DNA from: Spiroplasma endosymbiont of Diplazon laetatorius
Lineage (GTDB): Bacteria; Bacillota_I; Bacilli_A; Mycoplasmatales; Mycoplasmataceae
Assembly: GCF_964019625.1 (NCBI RefSeq)
Contig: NZ_OZ026458.1
Span: forward strand, 1-64,000
DNA: 64,000 nucleotides
Reading direction: 5' to 3'
Shown here: in pieces, positions 1 through 13,595 of the stretch
How the letters are laid out: each line of letters begins with the position of its first letter
Position numbering within the stretch: position 1 is the first letter of the stretch
Program-made: the position numbers and the translations under genes
Notes under the pieces: generated by a model
The model's database searches: none
Told to the model about the DNA's origin: nothing
Seen by the model: only the letters and a program-made list of their open reading frames with translations

Positions 1-1331
1 TGACTAACACAGTTTTATGAAAAGAAATTAAAAAATGATTGATCTCTTCAGATTTAATAGAGCCAAACGTATATGAAGAGTACGTTAAAAATGCTTCAAT
101 TGAGGATCTTTCAGAAAATCAAAAAGCAATTGTTGTTAGCAAAGACCTATCAAAATATTACTTAGAAAACATCAAAAGTGATTTAAAAGATAAGATCAGT
201 GCAATATTGGGTGAAGATATTTCAGTTACTTTTTTATCAAAAGATGAATTCAAAAGTGAAAAGAAAATAAACGACATAATAATCAAAAAGAAAAAAAATA
301 TAAACGGTAAGGAATTTATTTTTGACAGTTTTATTGCTGGAAAAAGTAATAGTGAAGCTTATAATGCTTCAAAAGCTGTTATTAACAGTTTAGGAAATAA
401 ATGAAATCCTTTATTTATTTATGGAGATTCTGGACTTGGTAAAACTCACTTATTAAAAGCAATTTGTAATGAATTAAATACTGTAAGTGAAGAGTTAATA
501 GTTAAATACTATACTTCAAATGATTTTAGAAGAGAAATACTTGATTCTTTATTGGGTGGTTTTAAAGAAATTGAACAAACAAAAAATAAAATGAGTGAAA
601 TAGATGTTTTACTAATTGATGATATTCAATTCTTAGCAAACAGCGGTAAAACAAATGAAATATTCTTTGATATATTTAACTCATTCATAGAAGAAGGAAA
701 ACAAATTGTTATTACATCAGATAAGTTCCCTGAACTATTAAATGGTTTTGACAAAAGACTTGTTTCAAGATTCAATCAAGGTTTAAGTGTAAAAATCGAA
801 AGACCTGACTTAGATACTGCTTTAAAAATAATTGAATATAAGACTCAAGTTTCAAATTTAAAGCTTGCAAATGATTCTAAGAAGTACATTGCTTCTCATT
901 TTGGATCAGATGTTAGAAAAATAGAGGGTATTATAAATAAAATTGAATTTAAATTGATTCAAGAAAGAGATACAATTGGTGAGATTATCGAGTTAGACTT
1001 AATCCAAAAAATGCTAGAAGATTATTCATATGCACCAGGTGGTGAAATAACTGTTCAAAAAATCAAAGATGTTGTTGCTCAAAATTATGGAGTAACTGTT
1101 AAATCAATTGATGCTAAGAACAAAGTTTCTAACGTTGTAACTGCAAGACATGTCTCAATGTATTTAACTAATGAATTAATGAAGAAGAACTTCTCAGAAA
1201 TAGGTATATTATTTGGTGGTAAAGATCACACCACAGTTATTAATGCATGTAACAAAATTAAGAAAGCTATAAGTGAAGATAAAATATTTAGAGCTACTAT
1301 TAAAAAAATTAAGAAGGAAATAACTTCTTAA
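1..1331 (+). CDS. dnaA: Chromosomal replication initiator DnaA (first base of start codon outside window)
   Basis: Initiator ATPase that binds DnaA boxes and opens the origin. The reading frame is already open at base 3, and bases 1-2 are TG, so the start codon (probably ATG) straddles the window edge and the protein begins M-TNTVLWKEIKKWL, about 443 aa, a normal length. Domain I is at the N-terminus. The AAA+ domain has Walker A (GDSGLGKT, about bases 424-447) and Walker B (LLIDD, about 609-623). The C-terminal helix-turn-helix carries the DnaA signature, ending in FGGKDHTTVINACNKI. Several in-frame TGA codons (bases 18, 36, 402) read as Trp. It is followed by an origin-like gap and dnaN, the classical order. 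Identity is certain; the first codon is inferred. Confidence 0.97.
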
Positions 1332-1463
1332 TTTGGCAAATTGTTATTAAGTGATAAAATTAAATTATAAAACTCTTTGATAGTTTAGCTTATTTTGAGT
1401 TATCCACAATTTAAGAGCATAATAATAATATAAATAATTAATAATAAATATGGAGGTATTTCA
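1332..1463. other. Candidate replication origin (dnaA-dnaN intergenic)
   Basis: This 132-base gap holds one perfect DnaA box (TTATCCACA, 1400-1408) followed directly by a very A/T-rich stretch (about 1419-1450, almost only A and T) that could serve as an unwinding element. In Mollicutes the origin is usually placed around dnaA, so the DnaA box and the AT-rich tract support this. Only one perfect box is visible, and the other side of dnaA lies outside the window, so the full box cluster cannot be judged. The dnaN promoter lies in the same gap. Confidence 0.6.
1333..1360 (+). promoter_or_regulatory. dnaN promoter
   Basis: A -35 element TTGGCA (1333-1338; five of six consensus bases) is followed after 16 bases by TAAAAT (1355-1360), preceded by TGA to give an extended -10 (TGATAAAAT). 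It starts just after the dnaA stop, so dnaN can be transcribed on its own. The transcript would begin near 1367 and contain the DnaA box in its leader. Confidence 0.55.
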
Positions 1464-2588
1464 ATGTTTTTCAGTGTAAATAGATTGGTGTTAATTGATG
1501 AGATTAACAAGTGTAATAGAATTATAGATCCTAAGATTCCAACTCCAAGTTTATCTGGAATCTTAATGGAAGTTGAAGCTGATAAAGTTTCTTTAATATC
1601 TTCAAATACTTCTGTTTCTATTAAGACAACTATTGATATGGGTACAAGTGATCTTTTAATAAAAGAAACAGGTTCTATATTAATTAGAGGAAAATACTTC
1701 TTAGAAATTTTAAGAAGAATGGACGACGATATTATTAATATTTCTAGTGTTGAAGATAATTTAGTTTCTTTATCAGGAGAAAAATCTGAATTCTCTTTAA
1801 ATATCTTGAACTACACAGATTATCCAATGATGGCCTTTAGAGAAAAAGGTGATTCTGTAACTGTTAATAATATTGATCTTAAGAAAAGTCTTAACCAAAC
1901 AATTATTTCTGTAAATGAATGAAATCAAAAGATAGTTTTAGCTGGATTAAATTTCTCATTAGATAACTCAATGTTTTATATAACTGGAACAGATGGATTT
2001 AGAGTTTCAAGAAAGAGAACTCAAATCTTAGGAGAGATACCTGAAAAATTTGAAACAAACATTCCACATAAAAGTATTTTAGAAATTATTAAACTACTTC
2101 CAGAAAAAGGTGAATGTAAAATAGTTTCAGTAGACAGTCATGTAACTTTTATTATTAACAATACAATATTCCAAACAATTATTTTGGAAGGACAATTCCC
2201 AAATGTTAATGCAGTATTCCCTACTGACTTTAATACAACACTTTATATGGATAATAAAAAATTCTTTAAATTAATTTCAAGAGCTGATATTCCAAGTGAA
2301 GATAATGCTTCAACTGTTGTAAATTTGATTTTAAACAACGATAGTATTTTTATAAAATCAAACATTCATCAAATTGGTAGTTTTGAAGAAATATTTAAAG
2401 AATTTGAATTAAAAGGATTAGATGATCAAAATATTTGTTTTAATTCTAAATATTTAATAGATTCATTAAGAACTTTTGAAACAAAAAATATTGAGATTAA
2501 CTTAATTGATTCAAAAAAACCAATAGTAATTTCTTCTTCTGAAGATATGAATTTAAGCCAAATTATCTTACCAATGTTTTCAAATTAA
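1464..2588 (+). CDS. dnaN: DNA polymerase III beta sliding clamp
   Basis: Ring-shaped processivity factor that tethers DNA polymerase III to DNA. The 374-aa length is normal for the three-repeat clamp fold. The start is ATG 1464 with TGGAGG at 1451-1456 as ribosome binding site. One in-frame TGA at 1920-1922 is Trp. The C-terminal clamp-closing region and the typical end motif (SQIILPMFSN, cf. YLIMPMRL in other clamps) are present. It lies between the origin gap and gyrB, as in Bacillus. Confidence 0.96.
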
Positions 2589-2620
2589 CTTATAACTACA
2601 ATACCTTTCACTGACTTAAA

Positions 2621-2629
2621 TGATATAAT
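2621..2629 (+). promoter_or_regulatory. gyrB extended -10 promoter element
   Basis: TGA followed by a perfect TATAAT (2624-2629), 24 bases upstream of the gyrB ATG. No convincing -35 element is present, as is common for extended -10 promoters. A Shine-Dalgarno-like GAGAGGT follows at 2639-2645. Confidence 0.45.
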
Positions 2630-2653
2630 TAAGTTCGTGAGAGGTATTTTATT

Positions 2654-4558
<1,905 letters not shown>

Positions 4559-4583
4559 TAAATAAAGGAAGGTGTAAATTTAA

Positions 4584-7016
4584 ATGAGCGATATTAAACA
4601 TGGACGTATTTTAGAAATCGATATTAAAAATGAAGTAGAAAAAGATTTTCTAGAATATTCAATGAGTGTTATTGTTAGTCGTGCCCTTCCTGACTTAAAA
4701 GATGGATTAAAGCCAGTTCATAGAAGAATAATTTACGCTATGAATGATTTAAAAATCACATCAGATACACCACATAAAAAATCCGCACGTATTGTCGGAG
4801 AAGTTATTGGTAAGTATCACCCACATGGTGATTCATCAGTTTATGAAGCAATGGTAAGAATGTCTCAAGATTTTTCTTATAGATATCCTTTAGTTGAAGG
4901 TCATGGTAACTTTGGTTCTATCGATGGTGATGGAGCAGCTGCTATGCGTTATACTGAAGCAAGACTTGCTAAAATAACATCAGTATTATTAAAAGATATT
5001 GATATGGATACAGTTCCATTTGTTGATAACTATGATGCATCTGAAAGAGAACCAAAATATCTTACAGGTTACTTCCCTAACTTATTAGTTAATGGTGCAA
5101 CTGGTATTGCAGTTGGTATGGCAACAAACATTCCACCACATAACTTAAGAGAAGTTATACAAGCAATAGTTGCTTATATAAAAAATGATCAAATTACAAT
5201 TGATGAAATTTTAAAATATATTAAAGGACCTGATTTCCCTACTGGTGCATTAATGACTAATGGTAAAAGTATGATTGATGGTTATAAAACCGGAAAAGGG
5301 AATTTAATAATAAGATCAAAAATTGATATTGAAGATACTGGTAAACACCAAAGAATTGTTATTAGTGAAATCCCATATCAAACTAACAAATTAAAAATAG
5401 TAGAAAAAATTGCTGAGCTTTATAAGAATAAACTTATAAGTGGTATATCAGATATTAGAGATGAATCTAACTATGAAGGAATTAGAATTGTAGTTGAACT
5501 TCAAAAAAATTCTAATCCTCAATTGATAATTAAAAAACTTTATAAGTATACAAACTTACAATCAAGTTTTGCAATAAACATGTTATCACTTAATAATGGA
5601 ATACCTGTTGTTTTAAATATCAGAGACATAATTAAATTTTATGTAAAACATCAAATTGAAATAATTGTTAAGAGAAGTATTTTTGAAAAAAATAAATTGA
5701 ATGCAAGATTACATATTTTAAATGCGATAAGAGTAACTCTGGATTACATAGATGAAATTATAAAAATAATTAAAGAATCAAAAACAACTGAGATTGCAAA
5801 TCAAAAATTATTTGAAGCATTCCAATTTGATGAAAAACAATCTAAAGCAATTTTAGATATGAGACTTCAAAGATTGGTTGGACTTGAAAGAGAAAAAGTT
5901 GAACAAGATATTAAAAATATTGAAATAAGAATTTCTGAGTTAGAAGAAATTTTAGCTTCAAAAGAAAAACAAGATGATCTTTTAATTTCTCAACTTGAAG
6001 ACATTGCACAAAAATTTGGTGATGACAGAAGAACAAAAATTATTGAAGAAGATGAAACACAAATTGACGAAGAAGAATTAATTCAAGATTCTCAAATGTT
6101 GATAACTTTATCTGAAGATGGATACATTAGAAGATTATCTAATGAAGAATTCAAAACACAAAAACGTGGGGGTAAAGGTGTAATCATAAATAATAATTCT
6201 GATGATGATATTGTGATTGCAAAAGTTGGAAAAACAAAAGATGATGTTTTATTCTTCAGTGATGAAGGAAAAGTTTACAGAATCAAAGGTTACAACATTA
6301 CACAATTTTCTAGAAATGCTAGAGGAGTTCCTGTGATCAACTTCATAGGAATAAACTCTTCAGAAAAAGTAACTTCGATTTTATCTTTAAAGGATAAAAA
6401 AAATATTTATAAATATTTATTATTCGTAACTCAAAACGGAGTTGTTAAAAAAGTTGAGATAGATGAATTTAGCAGAATAAATAATTTTGGTAAAATTGCA
6501 ATCAATCTAGACGAAGGAGATAAATTAGTTTCAGTTATTCCAACTGTTGGAGGAACAGAAATTTTAATAGCTTCTCAAAATGGAAAAATAATTAAAGTTA
6601 ACGAAAATGATTTCAGACCGATGTCAAGATCTTCACGTGGAGTTAAAGGTATGGGTCTAGATAAAAACGATGTAGTTGTTTCTTCATGTTCAAGTTACAA
6701 AAACGAATGTGTGGCAACTGTGTCAGAAAAAGGAATTGTTAAGAAAACACTTATAAGTGAATACAATATTTTTGGTAGAGGTGCTAAGGGTGTAGTTGGT
6801 ATGAAACTAAGTGATAAGACAGGTAAATTTAAATCTGTATTACCAATTAGAGAAACTGATGAAATACTTATGATCTCTTCTAAAGGTAAAGCAATAAAAA
6901 TTGGAGCTCAAGATATTAATCTTCAATCAAGAAACTCTACAGGAGTAATTGGATTCAATTTAGAAGAAGATGAAACAATCACAGCTGCAACATTAGAATG
7001 AAATAAAGGTGAATAG
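4584..7016 (+). CDS. gyrA: DNA gyrase subunit A
   Basis: DNA-cleaving subunit of gyrase, 810 aa. The catalytic tyrosine lies in [10 protein letters not shown]. The quinolone region reads [10 protein letters not shown] (residues 81-90), so the position equivalent to E. coli Ser83 is Ser and Asp87 is Glu, a common natural state in Gram-positives and not a resistance signature. The C-terminal beta-pinwheel repeats include the GyrA box QKRGGKG (about residues 527-533). A final in-frame TGA (6999-7001) is Trp, and translation ends with WNKGE at TAG 7014-7016. It is a gyrase rather than ParC by the GyrA box and the partner gyrB upstream. Confidence 0.97.
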
Positions 7017-7018
7017 AA

Positions 7019-8306
<1,288 letters not shown>

Positions 8307-8307
<1 letters not shown>

Positions 8308-8346
8308 TTTTATGAAAATGTTTCACGTGAAACATTTTCATAAAAA
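8307..8346. promoter_or_regulatory. parS-type site 2, 40-bp perfect palindrome
   Basis: A second exact copy of the parS core lies at 8319-8334, 18 bases after the first. Here the palindrome is perfect over 40 bases (8307-8346), far longer than the 16-bp core needs. The position about 8.3 kb from dnaA fits the origin-proximal placement of parS in other bacteria. Confidence 0.85.
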
Positions 8347-8375
8347 GCAAAATTACTATAATTTTGCTTAAAAAA
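8345..8375 (+). terminator. Hairpin between parS sites and ffs
   Basis: AAGCAAAATT (8345-8354) pairs with AATTTTGCTT (8360-8369), with A-runs on both flanks. On the - strand it would have a T-run, so it could block transcription entering from either side of the RNA gene. The stem is AU-rich and modest. Confidence 0.4.
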
Positions 8376-8390
8376 TGTTATTATATAAAT

Positions 8391-8476
8391 GTCATTGTAA
8401 GGGTGACGTTCGAATTTGGTCAGGACCGGAAGGTAGCAGCCATAAGAATCTAGTGCCTTGTACAGTGACTTTTTTT
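8391..8476 (+). ncRNA. ffs: Signal recognition particle RNA (4.5S/scRNA, bacterial small type)
   Basis: RNA scaffold of the SRP that binds Ffh and targets membrane proteins. The conserved apical domain is visible: GGTCAGGACCGGAAGGTAGC (8418-8437), containing the GGAA tetraloop and the asymmetric internal loop. The ends pair: GTCATTGTA at 8391 with TACAGTGAC (8461-8469), then a T-run (8470-8476) as terminator. A possible -10 TATTAT lies at 8379-8384. In Bacillus scr also sits between tadA/yaaJ and dnaX; here it precedes tadA. The 5' end is set by pairing and is approximate. Confidence 0.9.
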
Positions 8477-8495
8477 ATTTTTAGGAGACTTTTTA

Positions 8496-8921
8496 ATGAA
8501 ACAGATCTTTAACACTCTTCTTAGAGAAATTAAAAAATGCAATAAGAGCAAAGATGTTCCGGTATCTGCATTACTAATTGACTCAGAAAATAAAATAGTC
8601 GCAAAAGACTTCAATAGCAGACAAAAAAAATTTAACTTTACTAACCATGCAGAGATAATGGTTTTAAACAAAATATATAAAAAAACAAAAACTAAAAATT
8701 TATCTGATTATGAATTGATCACTACATTAAAACCATGCTTAATGTGTTTAACTGTGATTGAGCAAGCTAACATTAAAAAAGTATCTTATTATTTAGAAAA
8801 CATCAAATGTGATTATAGTAAATTTAACACTAATATTATCTTTAATAAGATTGGTACAAAAGAAGAAAAAGAATTATTTGAAAAACAATTAAAAGAATTC
8901 TTTTTCAATTTAAGAAAATAA
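8496..8921 (+). CDS. tadA: TadA-like tRNA adenosine (cytidine-type) deaminase
   Basis: Zinc-dependent deaminase-fold protein. The family member TadA converts A34 to inosine in tRNA-Arg(ACG). It is 141 aa. Zinc and proton-shuttle motifs are present: HAE at residues 51-53 and PCLMC at 80-84. The usual TLEPC reads TLKPC here, so the Glu before the PCxxC motif is Lys. It lies between ffs and dnaX, as yaaJ/tadA does near scr and dnaX in Bacillus, which supports TadA over a nucleoside deaminase. The start ATG 8496 has AGGAG at 8482-8486. Confidence 0.82.
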   Translation: MKQIFNTLLREIKKCNKSKDVPVSALLIDSENKIVAKDFNSRQKKFNFTNHAEIMVLNKIYKKTKTKNLSDYELITTLKPCLMCLTVIEQANIKKVSYYLENIKCDYSKFNTNIIFNKIGTKEEKELFEKQLKEFFFNLRK

Positions 8922-8956
8922 CTAGGTAAAATATTTATGCAAGAGGAGTTTTAACT

Positions 8957-10912
8957 ATGGAAAATAAGAAATCACTTTATAGAGAATATAGACCAAAAAA
9001 CTTTGATGAAGTTGCTGGTCATGAAGGTATAAAAGAAATATTAATATCACAAATAAATACAAACTCTTTTGGTCACGCTTTATTATTTTCTGGACAAAGA
9101 GGAACAGGTAAAACTTCTATAGCTAAAATATTTTCTAAAGTGGTTAACTGTCAAAATCTTAATGGTTATAATCCGTGCGATGAATGTATAAGTTGTAAGG
9201 AATTTAATAATAATTCTCATGCAGATATTTTTGAAATAGATGCTGCATCAAATAATGGAGTTGAAGAAATTAGAAATATAAAATCCAATGTTTCTTTGAT
9301 GCCAAGTTTTTCTAAATACAAAGTTTATATAATTGATGAGGTTCACATGTTATCTAACTCTGCTTTTAATGCGTTGTTAAAAACTTTAGAAGAACCACCT
9401 AAACATGTTTTATTTGTTTTAGCAACAACAGAGTTTTCGAAAATACCTTCAACAATAATTTCTAGATGTCAGTTATTTAATTTCAAAAGAATAGCACAAA
9501 AATCTTTAGAAAATAAAGTTGAAGAAATTTGTAACTTAGAAGGTAAACAAATTAGTGAAGAAGCTTTAAATGAAATTTACTATATGTCAGACGGATCTTT
9601 AAGAGATGCTTTAAATTATCTTGAACAATCACTAACTATAGCTGTGGATGAAGTTACAACAGATGTCTTAAAAAAAATATTTTACATAGCAACAAAAAAT
9701 GAAAAGATAAATATAATTAAAAATGTTATTGAGGGAAACTCACGTGAAATAATTTCTTATTTTGAAACTTCAAATAATCAAGGTATAGATTTTCAAACTA
9801 TGACTTTAAGTCTTTTAGATATTTTAAAAGAAGTTATAGAAGTTAAACTTACAGGAGATCAAAGTTTCTTATCAAGTTTGACAGAAGAAGATTTTAAATA
9901 TTTCATAAACAAAGACTTAAAAAAAATATTTGAACTATCTGATAATATAGCTGATTCATATACTAAATCTAAAAACTCTAATATAAGCTTTCAGTATATA
10001 TTAATAAACATACTTAAGTCAGTTTCAAAAGAAACACTTATAAGTTTATCTAATAATTTTAACGAGGATTGTAAAATCATAGAAGAACAACCTGTGTCTG
10101 AAGTTACAAAAGTTGTTGAAGAGATTATTGAAGAAGAAATAATTCAAGAACAAAATATTGTTGATGAAAAAAAATTAGAAGATCAAAAAGTTGTACATGC
10201 AAATCTGGAAGAAGAAATAATTCAAGAACAAAAAAATTATGAAGATAACTTTGGGCAAGAAATTATTGAAGATCAAAATGCAGAAGAAGAAGTTCAAACT
10301 TATTTAGAGATTGAAAATGATATTAAAGATTTTTTTGAATCAGAAGATGAATCTAAGTTCATGAAATTGCAAATGAAATTATTAATATCAGAATCAAATT
10401 TATATAAAAAAATTATAGACTTTTCAAATGATCAAATAATAAATGTTTTGGTCGGAGCAAATAAAAATGCAAGAAATTATTTTGATGAAAAATTTAATTT
10501 AATGTTCAGTAATGAATCTATAAATCAAAATTCAAATTTTATAGAAAACTTTATAATGTTTTATGGAACTAAAATAACTGCAGCAAGTGAAGATTCAATA
10601 ATAATTGTTTGTGATGAAAGAACTATTTCTAAATGAATAAATAATAAATTGCAAAACGAAAATACAAGAATTGAAATTTTTAAATATTTCGGAAAAGAAA
10701 TTAATATTATAGCAATCGATAAAAAAAGATGAGCTGAAATTAAAGTTGACTTTATGGATAGAAAATCTAACAACAAATTAGAGTCTTATAAAAAAATAAC
10801 TGTAAGCGAATTTTATGAAAACTTAACAGCAGAAAATGATCAAGAAGAAAATGAATACCTAAAAAGAGCAAAAGAACTTCTTGGATCACAAAATATTAAG
10901 GTTGTGAATTAA
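8957..10912 (+). CDS. dnaX: DNA polymerase III subunit gamma/tau
   Basis: Clamp-loader ATPase, 651 aa. Walker A is GQRGTGKTS (about residues 46-54). The zinc cluster CDECISCKEF follows, then the DEVHMLSNSAFNALLKTLEE motif. Residues about 377-450 form a very acidic low-complexity linker made of EEEIIQEQ-type repeats; at DNA level a 26-base unit is exactly repeated (10130-10155 and 10208-10233). The C-terminal tau-like domain follows. TGA-Trp codons occur at 10634 and 10730. It ends in a TAATG overlap with recR. I see no canonical frameshift signal for a shorter gamma form. Confidence 0.95.
10130..10233 (+). repeat. 26-bp direct repeat inside dnaX linker
   Basis: The copies at 10130-10155 and 10208-10233 are identical over 26 bases and encode EEEIIQEQ twice. 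A third, weaker protein-level copy (GQEIIEDQ) follows. This looks like a slippage or recombination-driven expansion of the interdomain linker. Confidence 0.8.
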
Positions 10913-11478
10913 TGGACAAACTAATAGAAGATTTAAAAAAAATTGATGGTGTTGGTAAAAAGGCAGCGGAAAAAATTTTATTTGATCTTATTATTAATAA
11001 AGACAAAGTAGATTCTTTAGAATCTGTTCTTGAAAAAATTAGGAAAACATATTCTGAATGTGAAAGATGTTTCTACTTTAAAGAAAACAATAGCTGTGCT
11101 TTTTGTGATAACAAAAATAGAAACGAAAATATAATTTGTGTAGTATCAACTAAAATGGATGCGCTAAAAATTTTAGACAGCAGCTATAACGGAATGATTC
11201 ATGTCTTAAATGGTGAAATAAATTTAAATAAAAATATAGGACCAGAAACATTAAAAATGAGTGAATTATTTGTTAGAATAAATAAAGGAATTGAATTATT
11301 ATTAGCTTTGAATTTAACTTTCGAGGGAGAAGTAACTTCTAATTACATCGCAAACAAAGCTAAAGGCATAAGTGAAAAAATTTCTAGAATTGCAAGAGGT
11401 ATACCATTGGGTGGTGTTATTGATTATATAGATCAAGAAACATTAAATGATGCTATTCTTAATAGAAAGAAACTGTAA
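10912..11478 (+). CDS. recR: Recombination mediator RecR
   Basis: RecR works with RecO (and RecF) to load RecA at gaps. It is 188 aa, slightly short of the usual ~198. The helix-hairpin-helix is seen in KKIDGVGKKAAEK, the zinc finger in CERC...CAFC (residues about 50-65), and the TOPRIM core in the region beginning IICVVSTKMD. Its start overlaps the dnaX stop by TAATG, so it is translationally coupled. It occupies the classical dnaX-recR position. Confidence 0.95.
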   Translation: MDKLIEDLKKIDGVGKKAAEKILFDLIINKDKVDSLESVLEKIRKTYSECERCFYFKENNSCAFCDNKNRNENIICVVSTKMDALKILDSSYNGMIHVLNGEINLNKNIGPETLKMSELFVRINKGIELLLALNLTFEGEVTSNYIANKAKGISEKISRIARGIPLGGVIDYIDQETLNDAILNRKKL

Positions 11479-11497
11479 AGTTAAGAGGGTAATTATT

Positions 11498-12127
11498 GTG
11501 ATATTTATTTCTTTAGAAGGTATTGATGGTTCTGGAAAAACAACCATCTCAAAAATGATAAAAGATAATTTAATGCAAAAAGGTTACAATGTTTTATTAA
11601 CTAGAGAACCTGGTGGGGAACCATTGGCAGAAGAAATCAGAAGAGTTATTTTAGATGAAAACACAAAAGTTACTCCTTGAACAGAAACATTGTTATATGT
11701 TGCTGCTAGAAAACAACATTTAGATACAATAATATTGCCGGCTTTAAAAGAAGGCACAATAGTTATATGTGATAGATTCATGGATTCAACTTCTGCATAT
11801 CAAGGGTATGCAAGAAACATTGGAATGGCTGATGTATCAGAATTACAAAATATAGTTCTAGGTTCTACAAAACCAGATCTTACAATTTTCTTTGATATAA
11901 CACCAAAAGAATCTCAAATAAGATTAATGAACAGAAAAAGAAGTGCGGATAGAATTGAACAAGAAAGTCAAAAATTCCACGAAGCAGTTTATGAAGGGTA
12001 TCAAATATTAATTTCTGAAAATTCAGACAGAATTAAAGTAGTTGATTCAAGAAAACCAATAAACGAAGTTTTACAACAAGTAGATTTCTTAATCGATAAT
12101 GCACTTAACGAGAGAACTAAAGCATAA
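11498..12127 (+). CDS. tmk: Thymidylate kinase
   Basis: Phosphorylates dTMP to dTDP. It is 209 aa. The P-loop is EGIDGSGKTT, the DR(Y/F/W) motif is ICDRFMDST, and the lid/TMP site follows. I chose GTG 11498, preceded by AAGAGGG (11483-11489). An in-frame upstream ATG at 11447 lies inside recR and would add an unrelated hydrophobic tail. A TGA-Trp lies at 11678. Its stop overlaps holB as TAATG. Confidence 0.95.
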
Positions 12128-12873
12128 TGAAAAAAATAGAAGTATTTAAGACTGTTAATGAATTGATAAAAAATAATAAACTTTATCATTCAATAATAAT
12201 TTCAAACGAAAATCAAAATGACCTTGAAGAAATTTCAAATGAAATAGTTAGACAAATTTATTGTTTAAATAACTCAATTGAAGATGATGGTTGTGTTTGG
12301 TGTTTGAAAGTTATTAAAAAAAACAACCTAAATACTTTTTTTATTGGAGATGGATCAACTAAAATTTCTAAAGAAGAAATAAAAGAATTGATAATTAAGT
12401 TTTCTTCAACGGGTATTGAAGAAAACAAAAATAAAGTTTATATAATTGCAAATGGTGAAAACCTGAGTGAAGGGGCTTCTAACTCTTTACTTAAATTTTT
12501 AGAAGAACCACCAAAAAATACTTATGCAATAATACTTACAACAGACAGAAATCAAATTCTTTCAACTATAAAATCAAGATGTAAATTATTTGCAGTTGAA
12601 AATGAAGAAAAAACAGAGAAAGTAGATTCAAAGATAATTGAATTAATTAATAATAAAAACAAAAATTGCATATTAGAGTATTTAATTGAATTTAAAAAAT
12701 TAGATAGAGCAGATATTTTAAAAATACTAAATAGTACATTTGATAAATCAATTGAACTTGGTATTAAATATCTACAAGAAATCTTGTTGGATACTATAAA
12801 TGAAATCAAAAACTCTAACTACATAAATCTAATATTAGAAAATTTATTTATAAAAATATACGAGGTAATCTAA
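12127..12873 (+). CDS. holB: DNA polymerase III subunit delta'
   Basis: Clamp-loader subunit, 248 aa, shorter than the ~330 aa of many bacteria. The DnaX-related AAA+ fold is recognised from EGASNSLLKFLEEPPKNTYA and from TIKSRCKLF (sensor SRC motif). There is no functional P-loop, as expected for delta'. TAATG overlaps on both sides (tmk, trmN-like) suggest a tightly coupled operon. It contains one UGG Trp codon (12298-12300), rare in this window. Confidence 0.88.
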   Translation: MKKIEVFKTVNELIKNNKLYHSIIISNENQNDLEEISNEIVRQIYCLNNSIEDDGCVWCLKVIKKNNLNTFFIGDGSTKISKEEIKELIIKFSSTGIEENKNKVYIIANGENLSEGASNSLLKFLEEPPKNTYAIILTTDRNQILSTIKSRCKLFAVENEEKTEKVDSKIIELINNKNKNCILEYLIEFKKLDRADILKILNSTFDKSIELGIKYLQEILLDTINEIKNSNYINLILENLFIKIYEVI

Positions 12874-13595
12874 TGAAGGTTGAAAATAGCGTTTTAAATT
12901 ATAAAGATCTAAAAATTATACAAGACAGTGATATGTTTAATTTTTGTATAGACTCTGTTTTATTGGCTAGGTTTTGAGAACCTTCAAAAAAGTACAAAAA
13001 CATTCTTGACTTTGGAACAAACAACGCAATAATACCTTTGATAATATCTAAATATACTGATTCAAAAATAACTGGAGTTGAAATTCAAAAAGAGGCTTGC
13101 GAAATAGCTATTCAAAATATAGAAATGAATAATCTTTCAAATCAAATAAATATAGTTAATGAAGATATAAAAGAATTCGTTAAAGATAAAAATAACCATT
13201 TTGATCTTTTGTTTTGTAATCCTCCTTACTTCAAAGTTAATGAAGATTCTAATCTCAACAAGAGAAGTGAAATGTTAACGCCAGCAAGACATGAGGTGTC
13301 TATTAATTTAGAACAAATAATAGCTAGTGCCAAAATCACTTTAAAAAATGGTGGAAAACTAATTATGATTCACTTGTCTGAAAGAATCGACGAAATAATT
13401 ATTTTACTTAAGCAAAATAATTTTTCTGTAAAGAGAATTCAATTTATACATTCAAAAGAAGGTCAAGATTCAAAAAGACTTATAATAGAAGCTATAAATG
13501 ATGGTAATCAAGGCGTTAAAATTTTGGAGCCTTTATATATTCATAATGAAGATGGAAGTTACAAAGAAAAAATTTTAGAAATGTTTGGTGATTAA
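12873..13595 (+). CDS. TrmN6/YabB-type tRNA1(Val) adenine-N6 methyltransferase
   Basis: SAM-dependent methyltransferase, 240 aa. It has the SAM-binding motif I (ILDFGTNNAIIPL) and the N6-adenine active-site motif NPPY (near base 13219). Family members modify A37 of tRNA1-Val. In Bacillus yabB lies near holB (yabA-yabB), which supports this assignment. The start is ATG 12873 in a TAATG overlap with holB. TGA-Trp is at 12976. The exact tRNA substrate is inferred from family only. Confidence 0.8.

Noticed and set aside
1464..2588. Apparent frameshift or split genes where the frame stops at TGA (dnaN, gyrB, rpoC and many others)
   Set aside because: All pieces continue in the same frame, and TGA falls at conserved Trp positions. 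This is genetic code 4, not damage.
9660..9690. A-run in dnaX as programmed frameshift site
   Set aside because: It lies in the ATPase part, not before the tau-specific region, and lacks a stimulatory stem.
11447..11497. Upstream ATG extending tmk
   Set aside because: It lies inside recR and adds residues not found in thymidylate kinases; GTG 11498 has a good ribosome binding site.
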